In this document: positions 23,022-33,948 of the stretch, one piece after another
How the letters are laid out: each line of letters begins with the position of its first letter
How positions within the stretch are numbered: the first letter of the stretch is position 1
Source of the DNA: Trichosphaerium sp. ATCC 40318
Taxonomy: Eukaryota > Discosea > Flabellinia > Trichosidae
DNA: 64,000 bases
NCBI GenBank assembly: GCA_038496445.1
Contig: JALMLS010000210.1
Location: forward strand, 106,448 to 170,447
Direction of reading: 5' to 3'
Notes under the pieces: generated by a model
Database searches by the model: none
The model's input: the letters and a program-made list of their open reading frames with translations, nothing else
Told to the model about the DNA's origin: nothing
Translations under genes and position numbers: made by a program

Positions 23022-24320
23022 ATGTCTGATGATGATGCACAAAACGGCATATCGAAAGAGTTTCATGACAACGGACGGCCAAGTGCAGAATATCCTCGGG
23101 TTGACGGTAAATTAAATGGTGAAGTAAAAGAGTGGTACGACAACGGGCAACTAGAGTCACAGTGCACGTGGGTAGATGACAAAAGAAACGGCGAATCTAA
23201 AGAATGGTTTGAGAACGGACAACAACGGGCACAATACACATGGGTTGACGGTAAACTACACGGTGAATCCAACATGTGGTACGAAGACGGACAACAACAG
23301 TCACAATGCGTTTATGTCAATGATAAACAAGACGGAGAATCCAAGGAGTGGTATATAAACGGACAGCTCAAGATACAAAACACATGGATTGATGGTAACC
23401 TACAAGCTGAGTCCAAAGAGTGGTTCATAAGTGGACAACTAAAAGAACATTGTATGCGTGTTGAAGGTAGTCCAAATGTTGAAGCCAAAGAGTGGTATGA
23501 AAGCGGACAACAAAGCGCACTCTATGTGTACGTTGGTTATACCTTAAACGGTGTATCCAAACTATGGCATGAGAATGGACAACTCAAAGCACAATGTTCA
23601 TACGTCGACGATAAGCAAAACGGTGAATCAAAAATATGGTACGACGATGGTCAACTCAAGACACAAACTATGTTCGTTGATGGTACGCCACATGGTGAAT
23701 TCAAAGAGTGGTACGAGAATGGACAACTTAAACAACAGCAAATGTATATCCATGGTAAACTACACGGTGAAGCCAAAGAGTGGTACTACAAGCATGTCGA
23801 TGATGAAGAAAACAATGAGAATAGTCAAATTATGACACAACAGATGTGGGTTGACGGTCAGCTACACGGTGAAGCTAAAAAGTGGTATTTCAACGGACAA
23901 CTCATGAGACAATACACTCTCATTGACAATAAACAAAACGGTGAAGGTAAAATCTGGTATGAAAACGGATATCTAAAAGAACAGTGCACGTGGGAAGATG
24001 ATAAAAAACATGGTAAGTGTGTATTCTGGTTTGAAAACGGACAAGTTCGAGAGGAAAGTGTTTGGGTTGATGGTATGCGGAACGGTGAGTTTAAAAGCTG
24101 GTCTGAAGATGGGCAGCTTAAGACACATGCTGCGTACGTTGATGGTAAACCTGTCAAAGAAGGAGGTGATCAACAAGCCACGAAGAAGTCTGAACCAGGC
24201 AGCTTAGCGTTAAGTGTATTCAATACCATTTTGTTGCCGTTTCATGTATTCAAAAATGGGTTATATGGTATCTTTAGATACTTCTATTTATCTACATCAT
24301 ACTTGTTTGGAAAGAAATAG
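23022..24320 (+). CDS. YwqK-like (MORN_2-type) repeat protein, 15 repeats, copy 2
   Basis: A single long exon of 432 codons starts at ATG 23022 (MSDDDAQNG). It is made almost wholly of 24-residue units with the core GE-x-K-E-W-Y-ENGQL and W-V-DGK-x-H. I count 15 units, one (around residue 260) carrying an insertion DDEENNENS. There is no F-box-like N-terminus. The C-terminus after the repeats is hydrophobic and aromatic (SVFNTILLPFHVFKNGLYG...FRYFYLSTSYLFGKK) and may bind membrane. The family is as for the copy at 12626, but the sequence has diverged strongly. It lies directly upstream of the second GH27 gene on the same strand, so the YwqK/GH27 neighbourhood is conserved in altered orientation. 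Confidence 0.82.
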   Translation: MSDDDAQNGISKEFHDNGRPSAEYPRVDGKLNGEVKEWYDNGQLESQCTWVDDKRNGESKEWFENGQQRAQYTWVDGKLHGESNMWYEDGQQQSQCVYVNDKQDGESKEWYINGQLKIQNTWIDGNLQAESKEWFISGQLKEHCMRVEGSPNVEAKEWYESGQQSALYVYVGYTLNGVSKLWHENGQLKAQCSYVDDKQNGESKIWYDDGQLKTQTMFVDGTPHGEFKEWYENGQLKQQQMYIHGKLHGEAKEWYYKHVDDEENNENSQIMTQQMWVDGQLHGEAKKWYFNGQLMRQYTLIDNKQNGEGKIWYENGYLKEQCTWEDDKKHGKCVFWFENGQVREESVWVDGMRNGEFKSWSEDGQLKTHAAYVDGKPVKEGGDQQATKKSEPGSLALSVFNTILLPFHVFKNGLYGIFRYFYLSTSYLFGKK

Positions 24321-24561
24321 ACACTACCAATAAACAAATCCAAATAAAACCATCGTTAAATCCAATAATAGTTATAGCTATTGTTAATCTTTTTTTACTC
24401 CGTCAATTCCTACCGCCAACACAAATATAGTACTCAATTGGTAAGAACTCAATGATAAGCACAAACACCAAGCATACTAAATACTTGTCAACCTGTTTTA
24501 ATTCAGGCTAAGTCATGCGGCACGTGTTTACCAAAAAATTTATTCTGATTCTTCATAGCTG

Positions 24562-26438
24562 ATGAAAGGAGCTGTTTTATTTATAATCATTGGTTTCGCC
24601 TTATTTGCGAGTTGCCTTGATAATGGGCAAGCTCTCACACCTGTCAGTAAGCTGATGTGCAAAACAAGACAAAACGACAAAGATATTCCTACCTAACACG
24701 TGTCAAGTGGGCTGGCTTCACTGGGAGAAGTTTGGGTGCAATACTGACTGCGAAACAACACCAGATAGTTGTATTTCAGAAAAACTATTCACAGGTAATG
24801 TTAGAACGTGATTAATTTTTATTATCAGTAATGCTTTAGTTTTGCGTTTGTTAGTTGCTTCCTGATAACAAAAAACCCTTGTGACACTTTAGTAATAGCT
24901 ATAAACCTTAGATATGGCTGATAGGATGGCTGATGACGGTTTTCTTGTAAGTAGAAACACGTGCGGAGTAAAGAAGACCTTTTTTTTCTGAAAATTGTGT
25001 AGGATGCAGGTTACAATCATGTAAACATGGATGATTGGTATGTAAGATCTAATCAATTACATCACCAATTGCTTTTGGTTTGGAGTTTAATTATCCAACA
25101 ATAATTTTGATTTAGTTGGTTGAATAAAGAAGGAAGGAGCGTTGATGGTAGCCTTGAAGCTGATCCTACAAGATTCCCTCATGGTATTAAATGGCTAGCA
25201 GATTATGTTCATGCCAAGGGACTCAAGCTTGGCATCTATGCGGTTCGTTTGATAATACGTTATGCACAAGTGACGACCGTTTGTGAAATTGTTATTTCAG
25301 TGTTGATTCAAGCTTACACTTTATAGGATTTGGGAGCACATACTTGTGGTGGTTACCCTGGAACTACTCTAGATAAAATAACACAAGATGCAGATACTTT
25401 TGCTTCTTGGGGTATCGATATGCTCAAATTTGATGGTACAAACCAACAAACTAGTAATAAACTGGAGTTAACTATGTGTTTTATTCAAGGTTGTGAATCT
25501 GCTAACGCAACCAGAATTATTGGATACCCACAAATGAATCATGCACTGCTTGAAACCGGTCGCCCTATTGGTACAATATATTAATGAGCTATCTTTTATG
25601 AAAAGAACTTTGCATTTCTTGGCACAAAGTTCTGTTATCCTCTAACATACTCCTTTAAGTTTACTCGTGTAGTTGGCCAGCGTACATGGACGTGAATTGG
25701 GAAGATGTCACTGAGAATTGTAAAGAAATAAGCCCATGTTAGTCACCCTGACCCGTGCTAGGTAACATGTGGCGTATGTGTCCGTCTATCAGAAACAACT
25801 GGCAATCCGTTCTAGGTAAATATCACTTATCTACACATGTCCTGTAACGTGTTAAGGTATTATTGATTGCTGTGGGTACCATCAAGAAGTGTTTGTACCA
25901 AACGCTGGACCAGGACAATGGAATGACCCTGATATGTTGATCATCGGTAACAGTGGTCTCAATGAAGAAGAAGCGAAATCTCAAATGGCAATATGGTCTA
26001 TCCTTGCAGCACCATTACTCATGTCCAATGACCTTCGTACAATAACAGATAACTTTAGACGTAAGTACTTGTCATTTTCTTTTGTAGTGTACTTTTATCT
26101 CCCTTTTTTCTTACTTTTTGTTAGAGATCTTACTTAACAAGGAGATCATTGCTGTTGACCAAGATCCAATGGGTAGACAAGGTAAACGTGTGAGTAATAT
26201 AAACGATAAACAAATATGGGTTCGCCCATTGCATAATGGAGATAAGGCCTTAGTACTCTTTAACACGAATGATACAGATGCTGTAACAATCACAGCTCCG
26301 TTCTCTTTGATAGGTATTTCAGGCGCCGCTAAATTTAGAGACTTGTACGAACATAGAGATATTGGTATATTCACTGGAGGTTTTACTGCTTATGTTGAGC
26401 CCCATGGGGTTGTCATGGTCCGTATATCTCAACTATAA
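24562..26438 (+). CDS. Secreted GH27 family protein, copy 2, lacking the acid/base Asp
   Basis: The exon order is the same as in the copy at 10268-12126. It has a signal peptide ([17 protein letters not shown]), [45 protein letters not shown], the nucleophile block [77 protein letters not shown] and the end VRISQL. The block after NMWRM has CPSI where copy 1 has YDDI. By alignment to human alpha-galactosidase A the Ser replaces the catalytic acid/base Asp231. Other catalytic-pocket residues remain. It may be an inactive lectin-like paralogue or an enzyme using another proton donor (inference). The 54-nt intron after DMLKFDG has no stop and is a multiple of three. Confidence 0.88.
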
Positions 26439-26921
26439 AAATGATGTACACATAAACAATAAACGTGTTGGGTTTTTTCACAGTTGTGTTATCTATTTCA
26501 ATCTGCACCTCCTCTTAAAGTACGCGCTATTGATAAAAAAAAGAAAGATAGGCTTCTGGCTTAACTGATAGTCAAACACTAGGTGTTACTACTGTTTTGG
26601 TTAGGACAAGAGAAAGGGAAGGCTCTATCAGCACAAAATAGCGATATTTGTTGCCTGATTTTTAGCCTGAGCTTTACAAAAATAACCTGCGATACATCTT
26701 GGTAGTACTAGCCCATAATCAATGTCAACTTGGAATCTCACCTCTCAACAACTGCGAAGGTGAGGTACAAACTTGACTAGGATATTGGCAAAAGGCAGAA
26801 AGTTGTAAGAAGATTCTTATTTATTTTTTTTGTTTTGGTTCCACTCATTCAGCGGTAGTCCAAAATTTGATGTTACAGAAGCGAGACAAGCTAAGAGTTT
26901 TTTTTTGTTGGAAGTTTTTTT
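26439..26921. other. Convergent intergenic region
   Basis: The 3' flanks of the GH27 copy 2 gene (plus strand) and the pinin gene (minus strand) meet here. AATAAA near 26458 probably serves the GH27 transcript. Nothing else recognised. Confidence 0.4.
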
Positions 26922-28985
26922 TTACGCATTTTCCTCGGTTTGGCCCATATCTTCATCACCGTCTTCATCACGGTTATCGCCGTCATCACCGCGTTTATCG
27001 TCATCACTGATATCTTTGTTACCATTAGCAGTATCATCAACGTCATTAAGAGCAGAGGAATTCTTTGAAGAATCTTCTTTTGCTTTCCTTCTTTTTTCTT
27101 CCTCCTCTTCATGTAACTTTTCCCATTTTTCTAAAACAGCTTTTTGTTCTTCAGCGTATCTAGCATTACTCTCTTCTAATAACTTATCAATAAATGGATC
27201 AGATGGTACTACATCTTCCATTTCTTTATCATCATCACCATCATTCTTTTCAGGTTGATCTTCCTTGGCATCATCAGCGCCATCTTCATCTTTTTCTTTT
27301 TTTTCGGCGACTTCTTCGTTCTCATCTTTTTTCTCAACGTTGTCGTCCTTTTCTTTATTATCAGCATCATCATCCTTTTTAGTATTTTCATTGGTATCTT
27401 TATCCTTATCTGCTGCATCTGTGGCACCTTCAGCATCTTCCATAGTAGTATCTTCCTTCTTTTCTACTTTCTTTGGAGCTGATGCTTCTCGGAATCTTGG
27501 TCTCCAACAAAGTGACGGTTTTGTCTTTGTTTTAATCCAATTACTCGTCTGAGCATTATTTGACGACCAACGTAGGTCCTGTGTATAAGATTAAGATACA
27601 AATCAACGCGTACATAATCGCACTACGGAGGAATTTTGAAACGAAAAAAAACATACCAACAGTTCAATCTCTTTCTTCTGAAGAGCCTGCTCGATTACCT
27701 CTTTCGTCTTTTGAGCCACTTCTTTGTCTTTGTGTATAACTTGTAGTTGCTTTTCAAGCAACTCCTTGCTATGTGTTCGTACCTTAGATTCTACCTCACT
27801 TTCAACCTCGCGACGACGTACACCCTAAATGAAAAAAAAAAGTTAGAGTGACACAAAAATAAAAAATGGCACAGGCGCCGCAGCCTATTTTTTCAGCACG
27901 TGATGCTGTGTATGAGGCGCCTTTTAAATATGCTAACTTACTGTAGTCGATGTTGTGGATTTTTTAGCCACATGCAGGTGCCCCAGAAGAGCCCCTAAAG
28001 ACGAGTTAAAATAAAACAAAATTATTTCAAAAAATAGAAAGATTAGCGACTTTGGTACAGCACCCATAGCATAAAAAATCACGTGACGATTTGGTGGTTT
28101 TTTTTTCTTTTAAGTTGGAGATAACTTTTCTTTCTTGCAAACAAAGCAAGAAAAGATAATAAAACATACCAAAAAGGCGTCTGTTTCTTTGCTTTGCTTC
28201 TCCTGAGTTCTGAAGACGCGCTCGGGCGTTTCTTGCGCCACCTTCATCTTCTACAGGTGCAGACGATCCTTCATTGGATTCCTTATCCCTATCTAAACAA
28301 CATAGAGCATGAGTACGAGAACAGCGCTAGATGTAAAGTTCAACGGAGGTTTTCTTCCGCGTTGTTTTCGTTTTTTTAGACTTACCTTCATCGCCACGTT
28401 TATCATCATCGCCGCGTTTATCATCGCGACTGGAACGTCCTTCGTCCCTTCGCTCGACAGGAGCAACAACAGACGACCTAGAAATGCCATTAGGGCCATT
28501 TTTAAGCGAGAAAATCAGAAAGGAACGTTGATGCATTGTACTAGGTTTCTTATTTTTTTTAAACCGTAATAACGCGTCACTATTATTTCAGAGTTGATTG
28601 GGGTTGGAGAGAAGATAAACTGTCAAAATGCCACAAAACGCAACAAGACATTATTTAAAACATACCTGAGTCGTTTTCTGTCGCGTTCATCATCTTCTAT
28701 CCCTTCTAGGCGTCTTTTCTTTCGTTTACTAACACAAAGTGAGAAACAGCTTTGACAATGACCTTTTATTTTGCTATGGCTAGTGTATGCAACGTATAGC
28801 GTAGAGATTGGAAGTGTAGGTTTGGTTAACTATTCATTTTACCTTGGATCGTGTGCGCGTTCTTTGTAGAGTACGTCCTTCATCTTTTTACGGTTAATAG
28901 CAAGGTCACGCTCTAATTGGCGTATTTCCTCGACTAACACTGATGCCCTAGATTCAGCCATACTTATATCTTTGGCAGAAGACAT
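26922..28985 (-). CDS. PNN: Pinin (splicing / exon-junction-associated protein)
   Basis: Minus-strand gene with about seven exons starting at ATG 28985 (MSSAKDISMAESRAS). The N-terminal part is a coiled coil (VEEIRQLERDLAINRKKMKD). Basic linker exons (RKKRRLEG, RDDKRGDDDKRG) follow. The diagnostic pinin/SDK core is RNRRLFGALLGHLHVAK, a long alpha-helical REVESEVESKV...KTKEVIEQALQKKEIELL, and WSSNNAQTSNWIKTKTKPSLCWRPR, matching the family's 'IRTKTKP' signature. The C-terminal 170 residues are highly acidic (DDD, EEE and KKD runs) with a short helix FIDKLLEESNARYAEEQ. In other eukaryotes pinin is nuclear and works with RNPS1 and the exon-junction complex in splicing, which fits this intron-rich genome. 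It shares a 113-bp promoter with the MRPL47 gene. Confidence 0.85.
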
Positions 28986-29098
28986 TGCCACTACGTTCGT
29001 CAAACCACAAACCAAGGATTTGAGTTTTCGCAGAGCTGGAAGAAAAATACGCAATGGGTGACTTCACACGACTCTTAATCAACTAACGCTCAAAGCTC
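28986..29098. promoter_or_regulatory. Bidirectional promoter between pinin and MRPL47
   Basis: The start codons of the minus-strand pinin gene (28985) and the plus-strand mitochondrial ribosomal protein gene (29099) are only 113 bases apart. All promoter elements and both 5' UTRs must lie in this gap or in the first exons. No TATA box is evident. Confidence 0.6.
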
Positions 29099-29841
29099 AT
29101 GGCGCTGTTTCTGCGAACCAGTTGTATGGTTAGAAGGATGCCACAGCGTGGAATCAAAGATTTTTATGATACTGAAACAAAACAAGGCGAAAGGCCTGTA
29201 GCTGGTACGATATCATTAATTGTAGCATTATAAAGAGGGATTTGTCGGTTTTAAAAATTTATCGCTAAATCACCTCAGGTCGCGCGTGGAGAGCATCAGA
29301 AGTGCGCCTGAAATCGTTCTCAGACTTACACAAGCTCTGGTTTGTACTATTGAAGGAAAAAAACAAGCTCGAGACTCAAAAGTGGGAGGCAATGGTCGCA
29401 AAGGATAAACGTTTGTTTCCAAACAAACTTCGTATGAAAAAGGTGTGTAGAACCGAAAGCTGCTTGTAGCCACTTATCTATGCGTATGTACGCACGTAAA
29501 CGCATTACGTAGCTGTTTGACAGTTATAGGCTCAACTTATTATCAAAAGCTTTACATGTCATTTCAAACTCGTTTCTAATAGCGACTAGGTATGTCAGTC
29601 AATGGCACGCATCAAAACGGTTATTGGAGAACGCGCCATCGCCCTAGAGAAAGCAAAGGATTCCGTCAGAGCAATTTACGATGAACAAATGCTTGAAGCA
29701 GAGCGTAAGGAAAGATTATCAGAAGTACTAGATAAATACTCAGCTGGAAACGACAACGTTGACCAAACAGACGCTGAACAAGAATCAAATCAAAACCAGG
29801 ACGATACTGAGAACAAAGAAGCGTCCCCAGCTTATAACTAA
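29099..29841 (+). CDS. MRPL47: Mitochondrial large-subunit ribosomal protein uL29m (MRPL47)
   Basis: Three exons start at ATG 29099. Exon 1 ([18 protein letters not shown], then [17 protein letters not shown]) looks like a mitochondrial presequence leading to the family start. Exon 2 carries the signature [21 protein letters not shown] followed by [18 protein letters not shown] and [11 protein letters not shown], which is the uL29m/MRP-L47 fold. The last exon, from about 29590, gives a helical [21 protein letters not shown] tail and an acidic Gln/Asn-rich end (NKEASPAYN). uL29m sits at the polypeptide exit of the mitoribosome. Introns are 70 to about 150 nt. Head-to-head with pinin. Confidence 0.87.
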
Positions 29842-30311
29842 GCAAAAAACAATAACAAAAGAAACAAGGAAACCCTTCATCAACATGTTGCTGACTTTTT
29901 CTTACAATCACCGCATAAACCACTTTTTTTATTTTTTTGGTGGTTTGTTTGCGTACACAACATCAGAAATGAACATGTTTGTAATTTGTAGAAGGTAAAT
30001 AAATAAAAAAAATTGAAATGTACGTGCGTTTACAATGTTTTATGCAATGTCACAATGTGTCAAAATGATAATATTATAAGTATGATTTTATATAGAAATA
30101 AGACGTAAAGAATCTATACTTTTGTATCAAAAGCGAACGAACGAGACACATGTTGAGGTAGAAGATTATCATTGGTTTTTTTTTTACATTTTTACATTTG
30201 ATTGTCTTTTTTATGTACACTTATCACGAACAATCACATGTGACTTAGGGTTCTACGAGTAAGAGAAAAATTGTGATCGAGCCCATCTTATGTATGTGAA
30301 AGCTTTTGTCT
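29842..30311. other. Convergent intergenic region
   Basis: 3' flank of MRPL47 and of the minus-strand Ras gene. AT-rich with AATAAA-type signals (near 29998-30002) and poly-T runs. No gene or RNA recognised. Confidence 0.4.
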
Positions 30312-31148
30312 TTACAAAAGACGACAAGCTTCTCTTACTCGTTTTCTTCTTTTCTTTTTTGATGATTTTTTTGTTGATGATTTCGAACTGTTTTGTGGTT
30401 TCCAATCGGCATCTGATTTCCTCACTTGTCTTACTAGCTCAAAGAAGCATTCATCTACATTTAATCTTGTCTTTGCGCTTGTCTCAAAGTAAGGATATCC
30501 ATAAGATTTTGCCCAAGCACTCGCTTCTTGTGTTGTAACTTGACGTTCTTCTTCGAGGTCTACTTTATTACCCACAACTATCATTGGTATATCTCCTACA
30601 TACTCTGTGCATTCTTTTACACGGTTTATATGTGTTCTGAATTGTTCCAACTCTTTAAAACTAGCAATAGATGTGATTGCCTAAAATAGAAAAAACAAGT
30701 TAGAATAGGCTTCTTTGTGTCTGTTTGTGTTTGTGCACTTACGAAAGTTAAAACAAAGCCTTGTCCTGTGCGCATGTATTGATCGCGCATTGCGCTGTAC
30801 TCTTCCTGACCCGCTGTGTCGAGAAGATCGAGCAGGCAAGTTTCACCATCGATAGTTACTTGTTTGCGGTATGAGTCTTCAATTGTTGGATCTAGTGATG
30901 TGAATAAGCCATTGATTGTATTTGAAAGCGCGGTTTAGGAAAAAAAGCTGTTTGCAACTAGAACTTACCGTATTCATCAATAAAGTGGGATTGAACGAGT
31001 TGTATGGTAAGTGCTGATTTGCCTAAAGGGTTTAACGTTAGTTTTATATAGAAGGCGGTAATTGCAAAAGAAAATGCGTACCAACACCTCCGCCGCCTAC
31101 GATTACGAGTTTATGTGTGTTTAAGTCTCTTCTTTGGCCTCTGGACAT
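30312..31148 (-). CDS. ras: Ras-family small GTPase
   Basis: Four exons on the minus strand start at ATG 31148 ([18 protein letters not shown]). All G boxes are present: GGGGVGKSAL (P-loop, with Gly at positions equivalent to human 12 and 13), YDPTIEDSY effector loop identical to Ras, [20 protein letters not shown] and ETSAK. The C-terminus has a basic cluster ([14 protein letters not shown]) followed by the CAAX box CRLL. The final Leu predicts geranylgeranylation, and the polybasic stretch predicts plasma-membrane anchoring of the K-Ras kind. Alternatives such as Rap or Ral are less likely because switch I and II match Ras. A short N-terminal extension of about eight residues precedes the core. 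Confidence 0.93.
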
Positions 31149-31410
31149 GTTGTTTATTGTATGGTTGAGTAATGGAAATGATGAAACTATTTTTAATAGA
31201 AATATTGTAAAAATAAGTTCATTCACAGAAACAACGAAAATAGCGTTTTTATTGAGATTACGTGATCCGCCTGTATACTATCTCCGCGGTTCTTTTTGTT
31301 GGTTGCTCGCATATGTTGACAGTACTAAAGAGACACGGAACAAGCAAACGCGCCCAAAAACGAGTTTCCTAGCTTTCTTTTGAGCATTCATTGCCTACAG
31401 CGTTAAATGA

Positions 31411-31775
31411 GCGTTTAGAGTATATGCTGTGAGTAGACACCCGTTGATAGTCTTAGCACGTGTAAAACTGTCAAAGGTAGCTCGACTTGTGCTTGCAACG
31501 CATTAGCGATACTTGAAGGGTAGACAACAAACATATGATACACATAGCAAGCTGTTAAAACTACAAACCTAATCCAAGTTTCCAAGTAGAAGCACTGTCT
31601 ACTCTTCGCAACTACAATGCCAGAAATTATTTTACTTACTTCTAACACTGCAATACTGACAGTCAAGCGGCATTCAGTAGCCGAAAAATTAAAAAGTATA
31701 AGTATTATTGAAACTACGCAGCTTGCTAGAATAGCAATAGCTCCATCACCTATTATCCATAGCGAAGATATATAT
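31411..31775 (-). pseudogene. Fragment resembling the C-terminal half of a cation diffusion facilitator
   Basis: Minus-strand exon-like blocks give ISSLWIIGDGAIAILASC, VVSIILILFNFSATECRL and TVSIAVLE, then, after short introns, SIANALQAQVELPLTVLHVLRL and STGVYSQHIL-stop. The order (Asp-containing hydrophobic helix, then a VxxLHVxxLxxG...SxHI block) resembles the last membrane helices and cytoplasmic domain of CDF zinc transporters. No N-terminal half is present. The junctions do not all keep frame, so this is probably a truncated relic. The resemblance is weak. Confidence 0.3.
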
Positions 31776-31887
31776 CTAAGCTGGCGTTAAGAAAAACAAA
31801 GCACATAAAACAGTTGTACATTTGTTTCTTTACATGTTTCGGTGGCATAAAATTGCCACTTGTATCTCAAATTGCATCAATTAATGT

Positions 31888-32853
31888 TCATTTAGTTTCT
31901 TGGTTACCATCAATCCACTTGTGATGATATTCAAGTTGACCATTCTCATACCACGATTTACGTACGCCATGTTTTTTACCATGAAACCACATTGATTGTT
32001 CCTTGAGTTGTCCATTGTTGTACCATGATTTAAATTCACCTTGTTTTTTACCATTAGCCCACGTGGATTCGCTCTTTAGTTGTCCATCATTATACCATGT
32101 CTTCTTATCACCATGCTTTTTGTTGTCAACCCACATACACTGCTTTCTGAGCTGTCCATTTTCATACCATTCTTTGTATTGGCCATGTTGTTTATCATCA
32201 ATCCACATACCTTGATCTTTAAGTTGCCCATTTTTATACCATCCTATGCTCTCGCCATGCTGTTTATCATCAACCCATATACAGTATCCCTCAAGTTGTC
32301 CATTTGAATACCAATCTTTACGTTCACCGTGCTGTTTACCATCAATCCACATACCTTGATCAGAGAGCTGTCCGTTCTCATGCCATCCTTCGCATTCACC
32401 ATGTTGTTTGTCATTAACCCATGTGCCTTTTTCTTCAAGATTTCCGTTCTCATGCCATCCTTTGCTCTCTCCATGCAGTTTATCATCGACAAACATGAGT
32501 TGAAACTTAAGTTGTCCGTTCTCATACCATTCTTTATTTTCACCATTTTTTTTACCATCAACTGTTATGTACTGCTCTTTAAGTTGCCCAGTCTCATACC
32601 ATTCTTTATACAACCCATTCACTTCATATTTGTGTGACTGCACCTTTCCACTTTTGTACCATCTGATCCACACCCCTTTCCTTTGTAGCGTTTGATCATA
32701 ATGTGTATTAATTGCAGCTCTCTTTGATAAAGTATGGAATTTTGTGAATACTTCAACATTAAAAGTACAAATATATGTTTGAAGATCACACGGAATATCT
32801 AGTATACCCAAAGAACCCAAACTACTATCAGATTTTTTACACTTTGTATCAGA
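31888..32853 (-). CDS. YwqK-like (MORN_2-type) repeat protein with F-box-like N-terminus, copy 3
   Basis: The long exon runs from an acceptor near 32855 to the stop at 31888. The first exon is not resolved, and no in-frame ATG lies near the 5' end. The N-terminal part, ILDIPCDLQTYICTFNVEVF and then KFHTLSKRA, has the spacing of an F-box. About 11 repeats of 24 residues follow (cores GESKGWHENG, GQYKEWYENGQL, WIDDKQH). It ends WIDGNQETK without a hydrophobic tail. The repeats are closer in consensus to copy 2 (23022) than to copies 1 and 4, but the N-terminal layout is that of copies 1 and 4. It lies tail-first next to the CDF-like relic. Confidence 0.75.
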   Translation of the reverse strand, partial: SDTKCKKSDSSLGSLGILDIPCDLQTYICTFNVEVFTKFHTLSKRAAINTHYDQTLQRKGVWIRWYKSGKVQSHKYEVNGLYKEWYETGQLKEQYITVDGKKNGENKEWYENGQLKFQLMFVDDKLHGESKGWHENGNLEEKGTWVNDKQHGECEGWHENGQLSDQGMWIDGKQHGERKDWYSNGQLEGYCIWVDDKQHGESIGWYKNGQLKDQGMWIDDKQHGQYKEWYENGQLRKQCMWVDNKKHGDKKTWYNDGQLKSESTWANGKKQGEFKSWYNNGQLKEQSMWFHGKKHGVRKSWYENGQLEYHHKWIDGNQETK

Positions 32854-33948
32854 CTTCCAAAAAGAAATAAGTTAGCACAAGAACATGTCAAAAAACAGAG
32901 AAGCATGCTTGCAGTTCGCCATTGACTTGCACTATGTTTGAACATAAAGCGCTGAAGCACATAGACTTGTTCATGAAACAGTCAACGTGTTTCAGTTTGT
33001 TTTTTTTTAATTTCTGAAAAGAAACGAAACAGCCTTGTTTTCACAAATAACGTTGTTTATCAAGTTACACGTGACTGACGGACGGTTTACATATATTTTA
33101 CGTACCATGTTCATTAAATACTGCTAGTCGTTAAGATGTTGGTAAAGAGTTGGCCGACTCTAAAACGTTGTCTTCAAAGAATTATGAAACCGCTTTGCTT
33201 TGACTAAGTTTGATAAAAAAACGTGATAGAACAAAGTGGATTTTGAAGAAAAATTCTACGCCTAATGGCCACATTGAACATTAAGGCACAAGACCGCAAT
33301 TAAACCTACATATTCGTATTGTGGAAGGGCCTTGGTAGTACAGCATTTTCAAACAAAAGATATTCCGCGCTTTGCCGAAAATAAGTTGTACGTTTTTTTT
33401 TTTTGGCAATGCCGTTTTAACCTAATACGTATTCATGTGTACAAACCAGTTAAGTATTTAATAGGGAAGCTGGTATTTTTCATACACTAGCAGATTATAG
33501 TGTAAAACGTGACATGTGTTTCGGTTGTGAGGTTAAATTAGTCTGTTCATTGTAAGACAGTTAGATCTTTTGTTTCAAAAGCACGCGTATTAGTTGTACT
33601 GGTAGTAGTCTATCTGTAGCTGGTGACTTTGACTTGATAGATTGGAAGATGATGAGTATTTTCCAACTGGTAAAATCGCTGCTGTGTACTTTGCACAAAT
33701 GAAAGAATTTCAGTTGTAACATCATGATGATAGGAATGGACATGCTGAAGAATAAGGCGAGTACAAAGAGTAAGTGACTCTTTGTTGACGGTGAAAATCA
33801 TGGTATGAGAACTGAAAGTAGCTAAATACTGTATTTATTGAAGTGACACATTTTGAAAATTAAATGACATGGCTAATAGTACACCATTGGTTTCAAAGTT
33901 CTAACTTACAGTAAACAAAAGATAAACCCTAACAAGTCCTTATTCAAG
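32854..33948. other. Intergenic stretch, nothing recognised
   Basis: About 1.1 kb containing the unresolved 5' exon and promoter of copy 3 and the 3' flank of copy 4. AT-rich; one CACGTG near 33068. No further gene supported. Confidence 0.35.

Noticed and set aside
25441-25495. Apparent extra segment [15 protein letters not shown] in GH27 copy 2
   Set aside because: It is the in-frame 54-nt intron; splicing restores [10 protein letters not shown], equivalent to [10 protein letters not shown] in copy 1.
25715-25762. A 24-nt ultra-short intron in GH27 copy 2 (GTTAGTCACC to GTGCTAG)
   Set aside because: A 42-nt intron starting GTAAAG a little upstream uses the same acceptor, keeps frame and matches the intron position in copy 1 (VTKN/C, VTEN/C), so no ultra-short intron is needed.
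26922-27480. Plus-strand ORFs rich in Ser/Phe opposite the pinin acidic tail
   Set aside because: They are the antisense of Asp/Glu/Lys codons; the minus strand continues a recognised pinin gene.
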